A stretch of DNA of 64,000 bases. It comes from Prevotella sp. UBA2742. GTDB lineage: Bacteria > Bacteroidota > Bacteroidia > Bacteroidales > Bacteroidaceae. The stretch's first letter is position 1, and every line of letters begins with the position of its first letter. The position numbers and the translations under genes are program-made. Below are positions 52,525 through 60,922 of this stretch, piece by piece. The notes below the pieces were generated by a model. The model was not told the DNA's origin, searched no databases, and saw only the letters and a program-made list of their open reading frames with translations. Location of the stretch: positions 1 through 64,000 of the forward strand of contig DEJS01000012.1 of NCBI GenBank assembly GCA_002353485.1. The letters run 5' to 3'.

Positions 52525-53247
52525 ATGAAGAGAAAAGGAACAGGCAAGGGACTGATGATGGTAGGCAGTTTTCGTAAGGACGGCATTACGACCTACATGA
52601 AGCAGGGACGGGTGATTATCCGGTCGGCCAAGTCCGAAGAGCGACGCAGCAATACGCTACCGCAGTTCGTCCAGCGTCAGAAGATGCGTCATTCCGTGGC
52701 GCTATGGCGACTGCTGAAGACTTGCGAGCCGATGTTTACAGAAGGGATGACGGCCTACAACAACTTCCTGTCGCTGGCCAACCGGTTGCCCGTGGTGTAT
52801 GTTAAGAAATCGCTGATGGAGCGTACGTCGTTTCTGATGCCAGGCATCCCGGTGAGCGACGGTCGGTTGCCGGAAATCAGGCAGTGGCTGGGCGAGGTAG
52901 ACGGAACACCGGCACTGATAACCAGTCTTAAGACGCACGAGCGCGAGCCTTGGATGCAGCTGTGGCTCTACACCGCCGTTCAGACCGGTAGTGGCGGTGA
53001 CGCCTTGGTGCGGTTCAGCAAGCGCGAGGTGGCCTGGACAGAATTAACGCTGGTGGACGGCCACTATGTACTGAAGGACGAGGAGTTTGCCGACGACATG
53101 AAGGGCTGGGCACTGGTGTTGGTGAAGGGTGAACGCTGTTCGCCGCAGACCATTGTCACACGCTGCACGCTATATCAGAGGTATACCACGAAGGAAGCCT
53201 TGGAGACTGCAGCCAAGAGCTATGGCGGTCTGACCGTCTCGCTGTAG
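52525..53247 (+). CDS. Conserved hypothetical protein (240 aa)
   Basis: A 240-residue cytoplasmic-type protein; ATG 52525 is preferred over weak in-frame starts upstream. The first 60 residues (MMVGSFRKDGITTYMKQGRV, then SNTLPQFVQRQKMRHSVALW) have the same plan as the 415-aa protein at 3761: a short GxxR strand, an S/N-rich turn and a long helix. That plan recalls DUF6266-like proteins. The rest is alpha/beta with no catalytic motif visible. Long leader with a repeat array suggests regulation at RNA or DNA level. Function unknown. Confidence 0.6.
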   Translation: MKRKGTGKGLMMVGSFRKDGITTYMKQGRVIIRSAKSEERRSNTLPQFVQRQKMRHSVALWRLLKTCEPMFTEGMTAYNNFLSLANRLPVVYVKKSLMERTSFLMPGIPVSDGRLPEIRQWLGEVDGTPALITSLKTHEREPWMQLWLYTAVQTGSGGDALVRFSKREVAWTELTLVDGHYVLKDEEFADDMKGWALVLVKGERCSPQTIVTRCTLYQRYTTKEALETAAKSYGGLTVSL

Positions 53248-53274
53248 TCGCCCGCCCGCAGCAGGCCTTGAATG

Positions 53275-53577
53275 CTAATCGTCTATAGCCTCGATATAGA
53301 AACTGAACGGACGGAAACCGTCGTTGCAACTAATCATTGCGCTCATCGGGTTCTTCATCCAGCCGTCGTAGAAGTTGCCTTCGCCTCTGGCCAGCGACTC
53401 CACGAACTCACGCATGGAGTACCATGCAGCAGGACACATCCCCTCGGGCTGCTTGCCGTCAACGGAGAGCCATTGCTGGCCCTCCGTGACGTCGCAAGTA
53501 TGCTCGATAGGATTTTCGTATTTCGCCATTAGGTCGGGATATACCGTCTGGCGGATGGCGGTGATGCGTACCTTCAT
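53275..53577 (-). CDS. TIGR04076-family protein
   Basis: A 100-residue protein matching the small TIGR04076 family of Bacteroidota: start MKVRITAIRQTVYPDLMAKY, a central EGMCPAAWYSMREFVESLA and the end MISCNDGFRPFSFYIEAI. Conserved cysteines (residues 28, 48 and about 84) could bind metal or cofactor. Its ATG follows the stop of the flavoprotein gene with no gap, so the two are co-expressed and may work together in a redox task. Confidence 0.8.
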   Translation of the reverse strand: MKVRITAIRQTVYPDLMAKYENPIEHTCDVTEGQQWLSVDGKQPEGMCPAAWYSMREFVESLARGEGNFYDGWMKNPMSAMISCNDGFRPFSFYIEAIDD

Positions 53578-54093
53578 CTACAGATTGTTGACAATAGCCT
53601 GAATCTTAGCCTTGGTCTCGTCGGTCTTCTGCTCGTCAATCTTGGCGGTCACAATTCCGGAGTCCTCAGCGTGCCAGTAGTTGCAGATGTCGTGGTACTC
53701 GGCCGTTGCGCCAGAGTAAACACCTGGCGAATAGGAGGATACGAGCAGGGCCATCTTCTTCACCTTGGCAGGAGCGTTGACGCAGTACATGCGCTGGATG
53801 GGAGCCTGAATCTGGGCACAGAGCGTGAAGTAATAGATTGGTGCGGCCAGTACCAGCACCTCGGCCTCGGCCATCAGCGGGTAGAGTTCTTGCATGTCGT
53901 CCTTCTGGATGCAGGCACCATTGCCCTTATTATGGCAGTACTCGCAAGCCAGACAGCCTGCAATCTTCTTGCGCGACACGTTGACCAGCGTCACCTTGTG
54001 ACCTGCTGCCTCGGCAGCGTTCTTGTACTCTTCCGCCATCCAGGCGGTGTTGCCTTTGGCTCTCGGAGAAGCCTGTAAAATCAGAATGTTCAT
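53578..54093 (-). CDS. Flavodoxin-family NAD(P)H-dependent oxidoreductase
   Basis: A 171-residue FMN protein: the phosphate loop ILQASPRAKGNTAWMAEE opens the fold, and residues about 47-64 carry CLACEYCHNKGNGAC, a cysteine set as in iron-sulfur flavoproteins and related reductases. LVLAAPIYYFTLCAQIQAPI is a further family segment. It is probably an FMN-dependent quinone, azo or thiol-linked reductase. It is first in a two-gene unit with the TIGR04076 protein. Confidence 0.85.
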   Translation of the reverse strand: MNILILQASPRAKGNTAWMAEEYKNAAEAAGHKVTLVNVSRKKIAGCLACEYCHNKGNGACIQKDDMQELYPLMAEAEVLVLAAPIYYFTLCAQIQAPIQRMYCVNAPAKVKKMALLVSSYSPGVYSGATAEYHDICNYWHAEDSGIVTAKIDEQKTDETKAKIQAIVNNL

Positions 54094-54140
54094 AATCGTA
54101 TTTGTTTAGTAATCTTCTAAAAAGTGCTTAAATGTATCTG

Positions 54141-54148
54141 CAAAGATA
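54141..54148 (-). promoter_or_regulatory. Promoter box of the flavodoxin pair
   Basis: Minus-strand TATCTTTG, 47 bases before the ATG at 54093. Confidence 0.55.
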
Positions 54149-54419
54149 GCGATAATTATTGAATTATGGCTATTCTTGCCCTGATTATTAGGAAAGTTTA
54201 TGAGGAAGACACTATTATCATCAGCCTATGGGGAAGGCTTAGAAGGGAGGCTTAAACCTTCAGCCGCTTTTTACATATTGTAACGGAAATGCGGTGTTTT
54301 TCGACAAAAGGAAAGGGGTGGAGCGGGGTGTGGTCTCCAAAACTTTACAAAGTGTCAGTTGACGGTGTTTTTAACATTCAAAAGACAAGGCAATGAATTG
54401 GAGGTAATGGAGAAATGAT
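54149..54419. other. Intergenic stretch, nothing recognised
   Basis: Between the divergent promoters of the flavodoxin pair and pyrG I see only short AAGGCTTA/AGGCTTAA direct repeats near 54236-54256 and no gene, tRNA or clear riboswitch. Confidence 0.4.
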
Positions 54420-54427
54420 TAACTTTG
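54420..54427 (+). promoter_or_regulatory. Promoter box of pyrG
   Basis: TAACTTTG followed by CAG, 24 bases before ATG 54452. Confidence 0.6.
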
Positions 54428-54451
54428 CAGTCCATAGAATAGATTTGTTTT

Positions 54452-56059
54452 ATGGATACAAAGTACATTTTCGTCACAGGCGGTGTCGTTTCCTCGTTAG
54501 GGAAGGGCATTATCTCCGCCTCTATCGGTAAGCTGTTGCAGGCTCGCGGCTACAAGATTACCATCCAGAAGTTCGACCCCTACATCAACATCGACCCGGG
54601 GACGCTGAACCCCTACGAGCACGGCGAGTGCTACGTGACGGAGGACGGTTTCGAGACCGACCTCGACCTGGGCCACTACGAGCGGTTCACGGGCATTCGC
54701 ACCACGCGCGACAACAGCATCACGACAGGCCGCATCTACAAGACCGTCATCGACCGCGAGCGCCATGGTGACTATCTGGGCAAGACCATCCAGGTGGTGC
54801 CCCACATCACCGACGAGATCAAGCGGCGCATGCTACGGGAAGGGGATTATGACTTCGTCATCACCGAGGTGGGCGGCACCATTGGCGATATAGAGAGTGC
54901 GCCGTTCATGGAGGCCATCCGACAGTTGCGGTGGGAGTTGGGACGCAATGCGGTGTGCGTGCATCTGACCTACGTGCCCTACCTGAAGGCTGCCGACGAG
55001 TTGAAGACGAAGCCCACCCAGCACAGCGTGAAGGAACTGCAAGGGATGGGCATACAGCCCGACATCCTCGTGCTGCGCACGGAGCGCCACCTTGACGACG
55101 CAATGCGTATGAAGGTGGCGTCGTTCTGTAATGTTGACCTGGAGTGCGTGGTGCAGAGCGAGGACATGCCGAGCATCTACGAGGTGCCGGTCAATATGCA
55201 GCGGCAGGGACTCGACGCCGCTATCCTGCGGAAGATGGGCGTGCCTGTAGGGGAGACACCGGCTATGAAGCCGTGGAACGATTTTCTGGACAAGCAGCGC
55301 AGTGCTACCACCGAGGTACATATCGCGTTGGTAGGAAAATACGACTTGCAGGATGCCTATAAGAGCATTCGCGAGAGCCTGAACCTGGCGGGTGTATATA
55401 ATCATGTGAAGGTGCGACTGCATTTTGTGAATAGCGAGGGGGTGACGACGGGAAACGTCGCCACACAGTTAAAGGGCATGGCGGGGGTCGTCGTCTGTCC
55501 GGGCTTCGGTCAGCGGGGCATCGAAGGCAAGATTATTGCAGCAGAGTATTGTCGGACGCATGATATCCCCACCTTCGGCATCTGCCTCGGTATGCAGATG
55601 ATGGTCATCGAGTTTGCGCGGAATGTGCTGGGCTATGCGGATGCCAACAGCAGCGAGATGTCAGTAGATACAAAGCACCCCGTCATCGACCTGATGGAGG
55701 AGCAGAAGACCGTCACCAACATGGGCGGCACGATGCGGCTGGGGGCCTACGACTGTGAACTACGGGAAGGTAGCCGTGTCTACGAAGCATACGGCGAGGA
55801 GGTGATGATTAAAGAGCGTCATCGCCACCGTTATGAGTTTAACAACGAATATAAAGAGAACTACGAGCAGGCTGGCATGAAGTGCGTGGGCATCAACCCC
55901 GCTGCCGACCTGGTGGAGATAGTCGAGATACCGACCCTGCGCTGGTACATCGGCACGCAGTTTCACCCCGAATATTCGTCGACGGTGCTCCATCCGCATC
56001 CGCTGTTTATGTCGTTTATGAAGGCATGTGTTCAAGAAGAATCCGTGAAATCCGTTTAA
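54452..56059 (+). CDS. pyrG: CTP synthase
   Basis: A 535-residue enzyme (UTP + ATP + glutamine to CTP). The synthetase domain begins YIFVTGGVVSSLGKGI and contains DPYINIDPGTLNPYEHGE and GGTIGDIES. The class I glutamine amidotransferase domain carries the nucleophile in FGICLGMQ and the H-E pair near QFHPEYSS. Length is normal. purF begins 17 bases after its stop, so pyrG, purF and asnB form one transcript of glutamine-using enzymes. Confidence 0.98.
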   Translation: MDTKYIFVTGGVVSSLGKGIISASIGKLLQARGYKITIQKFDPYINIDPGTLNPYEHGECYVTEDGFETDLDLGHYERFTGIRTTRDNSITTGRIYKTVIDRERHGDYLGKTIQVVPHITDEIKRRMLREGDYDFVITEVGGTIGDIESAPFMEAIRQLRWELGRNAVCVHLTYVPYLKAADELKTKPTQHSVKELQGMGIQPDILVLRTERHLDDAMRMKVASFCNVDLECVVQSEDMPSIYEVPVNMQRQGLDAAILRKMGVPVGETPAMKPWNDFLDKQRSATTEVHIALVGKYDLQDAYKSIRESLNLAGVYNHVKVRLHFVNSEGVTTGNVATQLKGMAGVVVCPGFGQRGIEGKIIAAEYCRTHDIPTFGICLGMQMMVIEFARNVLGYADANSSEMSVDTKHPVIDLMEEQKTVTNMGGTMRLGAYDCELREGSRVYEAYGEEVMIKERHRHRYEFNNEYKENYEQAGMKCVGINPAADLVEIVEIPTLRWYIGTQFHPEYSSTVLHPHPLFMSFMKACVQEESVKSV

Positions 56060-56076
56060 TCCGTGGTTGAGATAAT

Positions 56077-57846
56077 ATGGAACAACTGAAGCATGAATGC
56101 GGCGTGGCGATGATTCGCCTGCTGAAACCATTAGACTATTACGAGCAGAAGTACGGCACATGGGCGTGGGGTTTCAACAAGCTCTACCTGATGATGGAGA
56201 AGCAGCACAACCGGGGCCAGGAGGGCGCGGGCATCGCCTCGGTGAGCTTGACCAACAAGCCCGGCACGGAGTATATGTTCCGCGAGAAGGCTGAGGGCAA
56301 GGATGCCATCACGGAGGTTTTTTCGCGCGTCACCGAGGCGATGGCGGGCGAACTGCTGATGGGCCACCTGCGCTATTCGACGACCGGCAAGAGCGGACTG
56401 ACTTTTGTGCATCCCTTCCTGCGGCGCAACAACTGGCGGGCGAAGAACCTCTGCCTGTGCGGCAACTTCAACATGACCAACATCGACGAGGTCTTTCGGT
56501 TGCTGATACAGCAGGGACAGTCGCCGCGCATCTATGGCGACTCATACATCACGCTCGAACTGATGGGCCATCGGCTGGACCGTGAGGTGGAGCGGCTCTA
56601 TGCCGAGGCCAAGGCGCAGGGACTGGAGGGCACGGCCATCACCGACTATATCGACAACCATGTGGAGATAGCCAATGTGCTGAGGAGTACAATGAGCCAT
56701 TACGACGGCGGCTACGTGATGTGCGGACTGACGGGCTCGGGCGAGATGTTCGCCGTGCGCGACCCGTGGGGCATCCGCCCGGCGTTTTGGTATCAGAACG
56801 ACGAGATTATCGCTGTGGCCAGCGAACGCCCGGTGCTGCAAACCACCTTCGATTTGCTGACGGAGGACATTCATGAATTAGAGCCCGGTCATGCGCTCAT
56901 CGTCCACCGCAATGGGGCGGTAGCAAATTGTTCACTCTTCACTCTTCACTCTTCACTTAACAAAGCCTGCAGTTTCGAGCGCATCTACTTCAGCCGCGGC
57001 TCCGACCGCGACATCTATCAGGAGCGCAAGCGGCTGGGCGAACAGCTCACACCCGCCATCATGCGGGCCATCGACGGCGACGTAGCCAACACAGTTTTTT
57101 CATATATTCCCAACACGGCCGAGGTAGCCTTCTACGGCATGACCGACGGCATCCGAAAAAGCCTCCCCTACGGGGGGAGGTTGGAGGGGGCCGACGTCCG
57201 CATCGAGAAGGTCGTCTGGAAGGACATCAAGCTCCGCACCTTTATTTCTGATGGTGCGGAGCGCAACGACCTGGCGGCCCATGTCTACGACATTACCTAC
57301 GGTTCGCTGCGCCCCTACGAGGACAATCTGGTCATCATCGACGACTCTATCGTTCGCGGCACCACACTCAGGGAGAGCATCTTCAAGATCCTCGACCGCC
57401 TGCACCCTAAGAAGATTGTGATGGTCAGCTCGTCGCCACAGATTCGCTATCCCGACTACTACGGCATTGATATGTCGCACTTAGAGGAACTCTGTGCCTT
57501 CCGTGCCGCCATCGAGCTGATTAGGGAGCGCGGCATGCAGCAACTGATTGCCGAGACGTATCGGAAGTGCAAGACGGAACCGCTGGCAGCAAACCATGTC
57601 CGTGCCATCTATGCCCCCTTCACGGTGGAGGAGATTAACAAGAAGATTGTCGAGATGTTGCGCCCCGACGGTATGCAGACACCCATTGAACTGGTGTTCC
57701 AGAGCATTGAGGGGTTGCATACGGCCTGTCCCAACCATTCTGGCGACTGGTACTTCATGGGGCATTATCCCACTCCTGGCGGCATGCGCCTTTGCAATCA
57801 GGCCTTCGTCAGCTACGTAGAGAATGTACTCAAGAAACAATTATAG
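56077..57846 (+). CDS. purF: Amidophosphoribosyltransferase-type enzyme
   Basis: A 589-residue class II amidotransferase with a PRTase domain (PRPP + glutamine to phosphoribosylamine). The nucleophile is the cysteine in LKHECGVAM after a short propeptide; KQHNRGQEGAGI and HLRYSTTGKSG follow. The PRPP loop reads VIIDDSIVRGTTL. It is longer than standard PurF and lies outside a purine operon; many Bacteroidota carry two such genes, so this may be the divergent paralogue. Two dispersed repeats are translated within it: residues about 281-295 (repeat B, NCSLFTLHSSLN) and 362-372 (repeat C, SLPYGGRLEGA). Confidence 0.9.
   Translation: MEQLKHECGVAMIRLLKPLDYYEQKYGTWAWGFNKLYLMMEKQHNRGQEGAGIASVSLTNKPGTEYMFREKAEGKDAITEVFSRVTEAMAGELLMGHLRYSTTGKSGLTFVHPFLRRNNWRAKNLCLCGNFNMTNIDEVFRLLIQQGQSPRIYGDSYITLELMGHRLDREVERLYAEAKAQGLEGTAITDYIDNHVEIANVLRSTMSHYDGGYVMCGLTGSGEMFAVRDPWGIRPAFWYQNDEIIAVASERPVLQTTFDLLTEDIHELEPGHALIVHRNGAVANCSLFTLHSSLNKACSFERIYFSRGSDRDIYQERKRLGEQLTPAIMRAIDGDVANTVFSYIPNTAEVAFYGMTDGIRKSLPYGGRLEGADVRIEKVVWKDIKLRTFISDGAERNDLAAHVYDITYGSLRPYEDNLVIIDDSIVRGTTLRESIFKILDRLHPKKIVMVSSSPQIRYPDYYGIDMSHLEELCAFRAAIELIRERGMQQLIAETYRKCKTEPLAANHVRAIYAPFTVEEINKKIVEMLRPDGMQTPIELVFQSIEGLHTACPNHSGDWYFMGHYPTPGGMRLCNQAFVSYVENVLKKQL
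56917..56960. repeat. Dispersed repeat B, copy inside purF
   Basis: GCGGTAGCAAATT followed by TTCACTC units and CACTTAA; it is the reverse complement of the plan at 51220-51269. The frame stays open because it is read as AVANCSLFTLHSSLN in this direction; the reverse direction would put stops in frame. Confidence 0.8.
57162..57192. repeat. Dispersed repeat C, copy inside purF
   Basis: CCTCCCCTACGGGGGGAGG forms a hairpin and is followed by TTGGAGGGGGCC. The reverse complement of 59128-59161 is the same sequence with two or three differences. It adds about ten residues to PurF. Confidence 0.8.
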
Positions 57847-57858
57847 AAAGGAAATGTT

Positions 57859-59562
57859 ATGTGTGGAATAGTAGCAATATTAAACGTGAAAGAACAGACG
57901 CAGGCCCTGCGTCAGAAGGCATTACGAATGAGTCAGAAGATCCGCCACCGCGGACCTGACTGGAGTGGAATATACTGTGGCGGCAGTGCCGTCCTAGCCC
58001 ACGAGCGACTGAGTATCGTCGATCCGGAGAGCGGCGGACAGCCGCTGTACTCGCCCGACAAGAAACAGGTGCTGGCGGTGAATGGCGAAATCTATAACCA
58101 TCAGGAAATACGTCGCCGTTTTGCCGGGCGGTATGATTTCCAGACGGGCAGCGACTGCGAGGTTATTCTGGCCCTCTACCGGGAAAAAGGCATCGACTTC
58201 CTCGAAGACCTCAGCGGCATTTTTGCTTTTGTGCTCTACGATGAGGAACGCGATGAGTTTCTGATTGCCCGCGACCCCATCGGAGTCATCCCTTTATATA
58301 TAGGCTACGACAGCGATGGTACCGTCTATGTGGCCAGCGAACTGAAAGCCCTCGAAGGGCAGTGCGAGCGCTATGAGCCCTTCTTGCCTGGACATTATTT
58401 CTGGAGCCGCGAGTCCCGTATGCGGCGGTATTATCGTCGCGACTGGTTCGACTATGCCGCCGTGAAGGACAACACCGCCAGCGTCTCTGCCATCCATGAT
58501 GCGCTGGAAGATGCCGTGCGCCGCCAACTCATGTCCGACGTGCCCTACGGCGTACTGCTCTCAGGCGGCCTCGACAGCAGCGTCATCTCTGCCATCGCCC
58601 AGAAGTTCAGCGAGCACCGCATCGAGGACGACAGCCGCACGCGCGCCTATTGGCCGCGTCTGCACTCCTTCGCCGTGGGCCTCAAAGGCGCTCCCGACCT
58701 GGCAAAAGCGCGACTGGTGGCCGACCACATCGGTACCGTTCACCATGAAATCAACTATACCATTCAGGAGGGATTGGATGCCATCCGCGATGTGATCTAC
58801 TATATCGAGACCTACGACGTCACCACCGTCCGCGCCTCCACGCCGATGTACCTGCTGGCCCGCGTCATCAAGTCGATGGGCATCAAGATGGTGCTCTCGG
58901 GCGAGGGTGCCGACGAAATATTCGGTGGCTACCTCTACTTTCATAAAGCCCCTTCGGCCAGGGACTTCCACGAAGAAACCGTCCGCAAACTCTCCAAGCT
59001 CCACCTCTACGACTGTCTGCGCGCCAACAAGAGCCTGTCGGCATGGGGCGTAGAGGGTCGCGTGCCCTTCCTCGATAAGGAGTTCCTCGATGTCGCCATG
59101 CGCACCAATCCCGAGGCGAAGATGTGTGGCCCCCTCCCAACCTCCCCCTGTAGGGGAGGGGCAAGTAGCGACTTTATCATCGAGAAAAAAATTGTCCGTG
59201 AAGCCTTTGCCGACCTGCTGCCCGATGCCGTGGCATGGCGGCAGAAGGAGCAGTTCTCAGACGGCGTAGGCTATTCGTGGATAGACACGCTGAAGGACAT
59301 CACTTCAAAGGCTGTCACCGACGAGCAGATGGCCCACGCCGCCGAGCGATTCCCCATCAACCCGCCCAAGAACAAGGAGGAGTATTACTACCGCAGTATC
59401 TTTGCCGAGCACTTCCCCAGTGACTCAGCAGCACGCAGCGTACCCTCGGAGGCCAGCGTGGCATGCTCTACTGCCAAGGCACTCGAATGGGATGCCGCCT
59501 TCCGCAATATGAACGACCCCTCAGGCCGTGCCGTCAAAGGCGTGCATGAAATGGCGTACTGA
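57859..59562 (+). CDS. asnB: Asparagine synthase (glutamine-hydrolysing)
   Basis: A 567-residue AsnB: Cys-2 (MCGIVAI) is the class II amidotransferase nucleophile; RHRGPDWSGI, LAHERLSIVD and NGEIYNH follow. The synthetase domain has the PP-loop LLSGGLDSSVISA and the VLSGEGADEIFGGY segment. Residues about 424-435 (GPLPTSPCRGGA) are encoded by repeat C and interrupt the normally continuous AKMCG...IEKKIVREAF region. The last residues, GRAVKGVHEMAY, lie in the first copy of a 50-bp tandem duplication. Confidence 0.95.
   Translation: MCGIVAILNVKEQTQALRQKALRMSQKIRHRGPDWSGIYCGGSAVLAHERLSIVDPESGGQPLYSPDKKQVLAVNGEIYNHQEIRRRFAGRYDFQTGSDCEVILALYREKGIDFLEDLSGIFAFVLYDEERDEFLIARDPIGVIPLYIGYDSDGTVYVASELKALEGQCERYEPFLPGHYFWSRESRMRRYYRRDWFDYAAVKDNTASVSAIHDALEDAVRRQLMSDVPYGVLLSGGLDSSVISAIAQKFSEHRIEDDSRTRAYWPRLHSFAVGLKGAPDLAKARLVADHIGTVHHEINYTIQEGLDAIRDVIYYIETYDVTTVRASTPMYLLARVIKSMGIKMVLSGEGADEIFGGYLYFHKAPSARDFHEETVRKLSKLHLYDCLRANKSLSAWGVEGRVPFLDKEFLDVAMRTNPEAKMCGPLPTSPCRGGASSDFIIEKKIVREAFADLLPDAVAWRQKEQFSDGVGYSWIDTLKDITSKAVTDEQMAHAAERFPINPPKNKEEYYYRSIFAEHFPSDSAARSVPSEASVACSTAKALEWDAAFRNMNDPSGRAVKGVHEMAY
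59128..59161. repeat. Dispersed repeat C, copy inside asnB
   Basis: The copy is in the opposite orientation, relative to its gene, to the one in purF, yet leaves the frame open in both. The hairpin part is CCTCCCCCTGTAGGGGAGGGG. Confidence 0.8.
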
Positions 59563-59628
59563 CGGCAATGACAAAAATTGCCGTCAAAGGCGTGCATGAA
59601 ATGGCGTACTGACGGCAACGACAAAAAA
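59529..59628 (+). repeat. 50-bp tandem duplication at the asnB end
   Basis: Two copies, 59529-59578 and 59579-59628, nearly identical. Each contains inverted arms TGCCGTCA and TGACGGCA around the last asnB codons and stop, followed by ACAAAAA. The second copy lies wholly past the stop and would double the terminator-like hairpin. Confidence 0.85.
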
Positions 59629-59687
59629 AAATGTGCTTCTGTTTGGTCGGGTGATTTTTTATTCGTACCTTCGCGAGGATTTTGCAA

Positions 59688-60722
59688 ATGAAGAGTATGA
59701 AGAAAGAAGACCTCAGAATAGTGTTTATGGGTACACCGGAGTTTGCCGTCGAGACGTTGCGGGCGCTGGTGGAAAACGGGTATAACGTGGTGGCTGTGGT
59801 GACGCAGCCTGACAAGCCTGTAGGACGGCACGGTTCCGTGCTACAGCCGTCGGCTGTCAAGCAGTATGCCGTTGAACAGGGCTTGCCGGTGTTGCAACCT
59901 GTGAAGATGAAGGACGAACAGTTTGTCCAGCAGCTGCGCTCGTACGGGGCTAACCTGCAGGTGGTGGTGGCTTTCCGCATGCTGCCCGAGGTGGTATGGG
60001 CCATGCCTGAGTATGGTACCTTCAATGTGCATGCGGCCCTGCTGCCACAGTACAGGGGGGCAGCCCCCATCAACTGGGCCGTCATCAACGGCGAGACACA
60101 GACGGGCGTGACAACTTTCTTCCTGGATCACGACATAGACACCGGGCGAATCATCATGAAGCGTACGTTCGACATACCTGACGATGCTGACGTTGAATAC
60201 GTCTACGACGGACTGATGCACCTGGGAGCTCAGTTGTGTCTGGACACCCTTGACGCCATCGTCGAAGCCGACGGCCATCCTGAGACGATGAGTCAGGAGG
60301 AGGCTCTCAACTGTCAATGCGAAGCTGCTCTCCCAAAGAGCGGGCCGTCACCTGCCGACTCTCTGAAACCGGCACCCAAGATATTCAAGGAAACGTGTGA
60401 TATAGACTGGGGCCGAACGGCCAAACAGGTGTACGATATGGTGCGCGGCCTGAGTCCTGTGCCTGGAGCCTGGACTACGCTGGTGGCCCCTGATGGGCGC
60501 GAGACGGTACTGAAGATTTACAAGGCTCAGAAGACAGGCAGGAAAGGACAGGAGCGCGGTACGCTACTGACGGAGGGCAAGAGGCTCTTTATATCTGCCG
60601 CCGACGAGTGGCTGGAAGTGACCGAACTGCAGCTGGCAGGCAAGAAACGCATGCTGGCACGCGATTTCCTGAACGGCATGAAAAACCTTGAGGCGTACAG
60701 CGTGAAAAAAACTTCAGAGTGA
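59688..60722 (+). CDS. fmt: Methionyl-tRNA formyltransferase
   Basis: A 344-residue enzyme that formylates initiator Met-tRNA. ATG 59688 is chosen; ATG 59697 (MKKEDLRIVFMGTPEFAVE) is also possible. Motifs: FMGTPEFAVETL, FNVHAALLPQYRGAAPINWA with the catalytic N-H-D set (D in TTFFLDHDIDTGRI), and PAPKIFKETCDIDW. Residues about 205-223 (LNCQCEAALPKSGPSPADSL) are longer than in homologues I recall and may be another inserted repeat. It follows asnB after the 50-bp duplication. Confidence 0.95.
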   Translation: MKSMKKEDLRIVFMGTPEFAVETLRALVENGYNVVAVVTQPDKPVGRHGSVLQPSAVKQYAVEQGLPVLQPVKMKDEQFVQQLRSYGANLQVVVAFRMLPEVVWAMPEYGTFNVHAALLPQYRGAAPINWAVINGETQTGVTTFFLDHDIDTGRIIMKRTFDIPDDADVEYVYDGLMHLGAQLCLDTLDAIVEADGHPETMSQEEALNCQCEAALPKSGPSPADSLKPAPKIFKETCDIDWGRTAKQVYDMVRGLSPVPGAWTTLVAPDGRETVLKIYKAQKTGRKGQERGTLLTEGKRLFISAADEWLEVTELQLAGKKRMLARDFLNGMKNLEAYSVKKTSE

Positions 60723-60784
60723 TATAATAAAGTGGACTGGGCAGTCGTTATAAAGGTAAATAACTATTTAAGTATGATTTGCCT

Positions 60785-60922
60785 ATGCAACATTTTACTC
60801 AAGACGACTTTATGCCTGCCCCTACGACAATTCTGTTTCTGAAACAGTTTGCCAGAATGTGTAATTCAGACAAGAAAGTAAATAATGGCTACCATAGTAT
60901 CACCATCGCTGCTTGCAGCTGA
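60785..60922 (+). CDS. Small conserved-type protein before rpe (45 aa)
   Basis: A 45-residue frame beginning MQHFTQDDFMPAPTTILFLK, then QFARMCNSDKKV. The pattern H/N-FTxDDFxPxxxxxxFLKQFA recalls a family of tiny Bacteroidota proteins of unknown role. It overlaps the rpe start by 38 bases in another frame. No independent promoter is clear. Evidence is the remembered pattern and position only. Confidence 0.4.
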   Translation: MQHFTQDDFMPAPTTILFLKQFARMCNSDKKVNNGYHSITIAACS

